From positions 1 through 64,000 of the IMG/VR virus record IMGVR_UViG_3300029812_000326: a stretch of 64,000 nt of DNA; one strand, given 5' to 3'. This DNA comes from a virus. Shown in pieces: positions 62,721-64,000 of the stretch; within the stretch, counting starts at the first letter, position 1, and each line of letters begins with the position of its first letter. Below the pieces are notes generated by a model. It was not told the DNA's origin, ran no database searches, and saw only the letters and a list, made by a program, of their open reading frames with translations. The translations under genes and the position numbers were made by a program.

Positions 62721-62732
62721 TTGAACTATAAC
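62721..62732 (+). promoter_or_regulatory. TTGAACTATAAC box, copy 5
   Basis: An exact 12-bp copy, 10 nt upstream of the ATG of the short HNH gene. Confidence 0.55.
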
Positions 62733-62742
62733 AATAGCGAAA

Positions 62743-62934
62743 ATGCAAGAAATCAATACTATGAAGAAATGGTCTAAAAAATATGATTGTTGCCAAAAAT
62801 GTGGAGAATATGTTGGAATTAATAAACTTACGATGGATCATATAATTCCTATTTCGAAAGGCGGAATTCATCATATAAATAACGTTCAGCCTTTGTGTAT
62901 GCATTGTAATTCAATAAAGCATAATTCAATTTAA
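62743..62934 (+). CDS. Minimal HNH homing endonuclease
   Basis: A 63-aa protein (ATG 62761 would give 57 aa starting MKKWSKKYDCCQKC). It keeps the zinc CxxC pairs and the HNH core: CCQKCGEYVG, LTMDHIIPISKGG, HHINNVQPLCMHCNS. It lacks the long linker of the 59623 gene and is close to the minimum size for the fold. It is the best reference for the scars at 28213, 22991 and 56057. Its stop overlaps the next start. Confidence 0.85.
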   Translation: MQEINTMKKWSKKYDCCQKCGEYVGINKLTMDHIIPISKGGIHHINNVQPLCMHCNSIKHNSI

Positions 62935-64000
62935 TGGTTACTGAAATAAAACAATTCATTCGTGTACCGATCTGGAATTCTTTCGACGAATTCGGTCTTC
63001 TTTTAGGCTTAGAGCGTTTGCCCGGAGAAACTAATCGGGAATTCAGGCTCAGAATCTATAATGCGGGCAAATATTTTGGATCTGCAACGAAGCAAGGATT
63101 GGTTAACGCACTAAGTATTGAACTTGGATGTTGCCAATATAATGCAACTAATAAAACATTTTTCTTTCTTTCATATCAACCAGTGCTTCGTGATCCTGGA
63201 ACTAATGATCAGCTTTCATTTAGAGTTTGGGTGAACAATGAAGAATGGCAAAATTTTGATCTTCATCCTGATGCCGAAAATTATTTTAAATTATGGAAAT
63301 TGGAAAATGGGGCAACAACCCGAATATTAGAAATTAGTGACACATTCAATAATGGCGAACCATTAAAAATCATCTATTATAGAATTGAAGATAATGAACC
63401 GGAAAGATGGGTTGATGAATATGAATATCCGAATGAAAGATTTATGGCATATAAGAAGGAAACTCCAGTTTCTGGGCAAATTGAATTCTTTGAATTAAAT
63501 GATCCCGATTTTAAAAATGAATATCTTTTGGATGGGGACGGAAATCCAAAGCAAATTTATAAATCTTTTGTTGAAGAAATTCATCGGATTTATCCAATAT
63601 TATGGAATAAATTCATTTGGGATTACACCGCATTTGATTGTGGTGATGAAAAGATAACTGGACTCGAACATTTGCCATCAAGATTTGATGCATCGAGAAC
63701 ATATATAACATCTGGAGATTTTATTTCCGGAGTAGGATATGGAACTGATTGTGCAGTCCATGATGGCATTACACATATTAATTATGAGCAAAAAGTTTTA
63801 ATTCATCCTGGATATTTTACGTTGTGTGATTACGAATTTTATTTATTTGGACATAAATGTAGAGAACTGCCCCCTGCCAGTGGAAGCGTTGAATTATTTG
63901 AATTTAATGATCCAATAATCATAACTAATATATCTGGACAATGTTATTGGGACGATAATTTTGCTGAACCTTGGACTGATTATAATATTGATACTCACTA
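62934..64000 (+). CDS. Tail surface or fibre protein, partial (runs off the window)
   Basis: An open frame from ATG 62934 (TAATG overlap with the HNH stop) with no stop before the right edge, so at least 355 residues. The N-terminus (VPIWNSFDEFGLLLGLERLP, then GETNREFRLRI, then SATKQGLVNALSIELG) resembles baseplate-proximal domains of phage tail proteins that thread DNA-end or wedge contacts. Tyr/Asp/Phe-rich β-sequence follows. It is probably another surface component of this cluster. Confidence 0.65.
   Translation, partial: MVTEIKQFIRVPIWNSFDEFGLLLGLERLPGETNREFRLRIYNAGKYFGSATKQGLVNALSIELGCCQYNATNKTFFFLSYQPVLRDPGTNDQLSFRVWVNNEEWQNFDLHPDAENYFKLWKLENGATTRILEISDTFNNGEPLKIIYYRIEDNEPERWVDEYEYPNERFMAYKKETPVSGQIEFFELNDPDFKNEYLLDGDGNPKQIYKSFVEEIHRIYPILWNKFIWDYTAFDCGDEKITGLEHLPSRFDASRTYITSGDFISGVGYGTDCAVHDGITHINYEQKVLIHPGYFTLCDYEFYLFGHKCRELPPASGSVELFEFNDPIIITNISGQCYWDDNFAEPWTDYNIDTH

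Overview
This window is the late (packaging, capsid, tail, baseplate) region of a large contractile-tailed bacteriophage. It is AT-rich. Nearly all genes lie on the + strand, packed end to end with many 1-4 nt stop/start overlaps. The assignment rests on recognisable packaging and structural families: a large terminase, a portal, a prohead core/protease-like protein, a major capsid protein, a tail sheath, tube-like proteins, a gp25-like protein and a baseplate J-like protein. Strong AGGAGG-type ribosome sites precede many structural genes, so the host is a bacterium with canonical Shine-Dalgarno translation. Nothing seen fixes the host further. No tRNA, CRISPR or transposase was seen.

Layout. 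Positions 1-9.1 kb carry accessory and virion-associated genes: a RecU-like resolvase, a lytic transglycosylase-like enzyme, an AAA+ ATPase, a Cys-rich protein, an HExxH protein, small hydrophobic proteins and a trypsin-like protease, mixed with homing endonucleases. Positions 9.1-19.5 kb hold terminase, portal, prohead core/protease, a putative decoration protein and the capsid protein, closed by a strong stem-loop. Positions 19.5-31.1 kb hold Ig-like and collagen-like appendage proteins, connectors, sheath, three tube-like proteins and putative tail-assembly chaperones, ending in a rho-independent terminator. Positions 31.1-54.9 kb hold three giant genes. The first encodes 3615 aa containing four inteins (2009 aa after splicing) and a PD-(D/E)XK-like nuclease domain. 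The second encodes 2015 aa with a DEDDh exonuclease domain and an RNA-polymerase-like DYDGD segment. The third encodes 2044 aa, a baseplate-hub-like protein starting with an M15 peptidase. Positions 54.9-64 kb hold spike, wedge and tail-surface proteins.

The most unusual feature is the pair of giant genes between the tail chaperones and the hub, where a tape-measure gene would be expected. Their nuclease, exonuclease and polymerase-like segments suggest virion enzymes that may enter the cell with the DNA. This is inference, loosely analogous to the giant virion RNA polymerases of crAss-like phages.

The second theme is invasion by selfish elements: HNH, EDxHD and LAGLIDADG endonuclease genes, their decayed fragments and four inteins. 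A 12-bp box (TTGAACTATAAC) recurs almost only at the free-standing endonuclease genes and their remnants. Several genes are hard to see by simple ORF calling: two with apparent ATT starts, one split by a slippery heptamer, a 40-aa gene overlapping the protease, and a partial gene running off the right edge.
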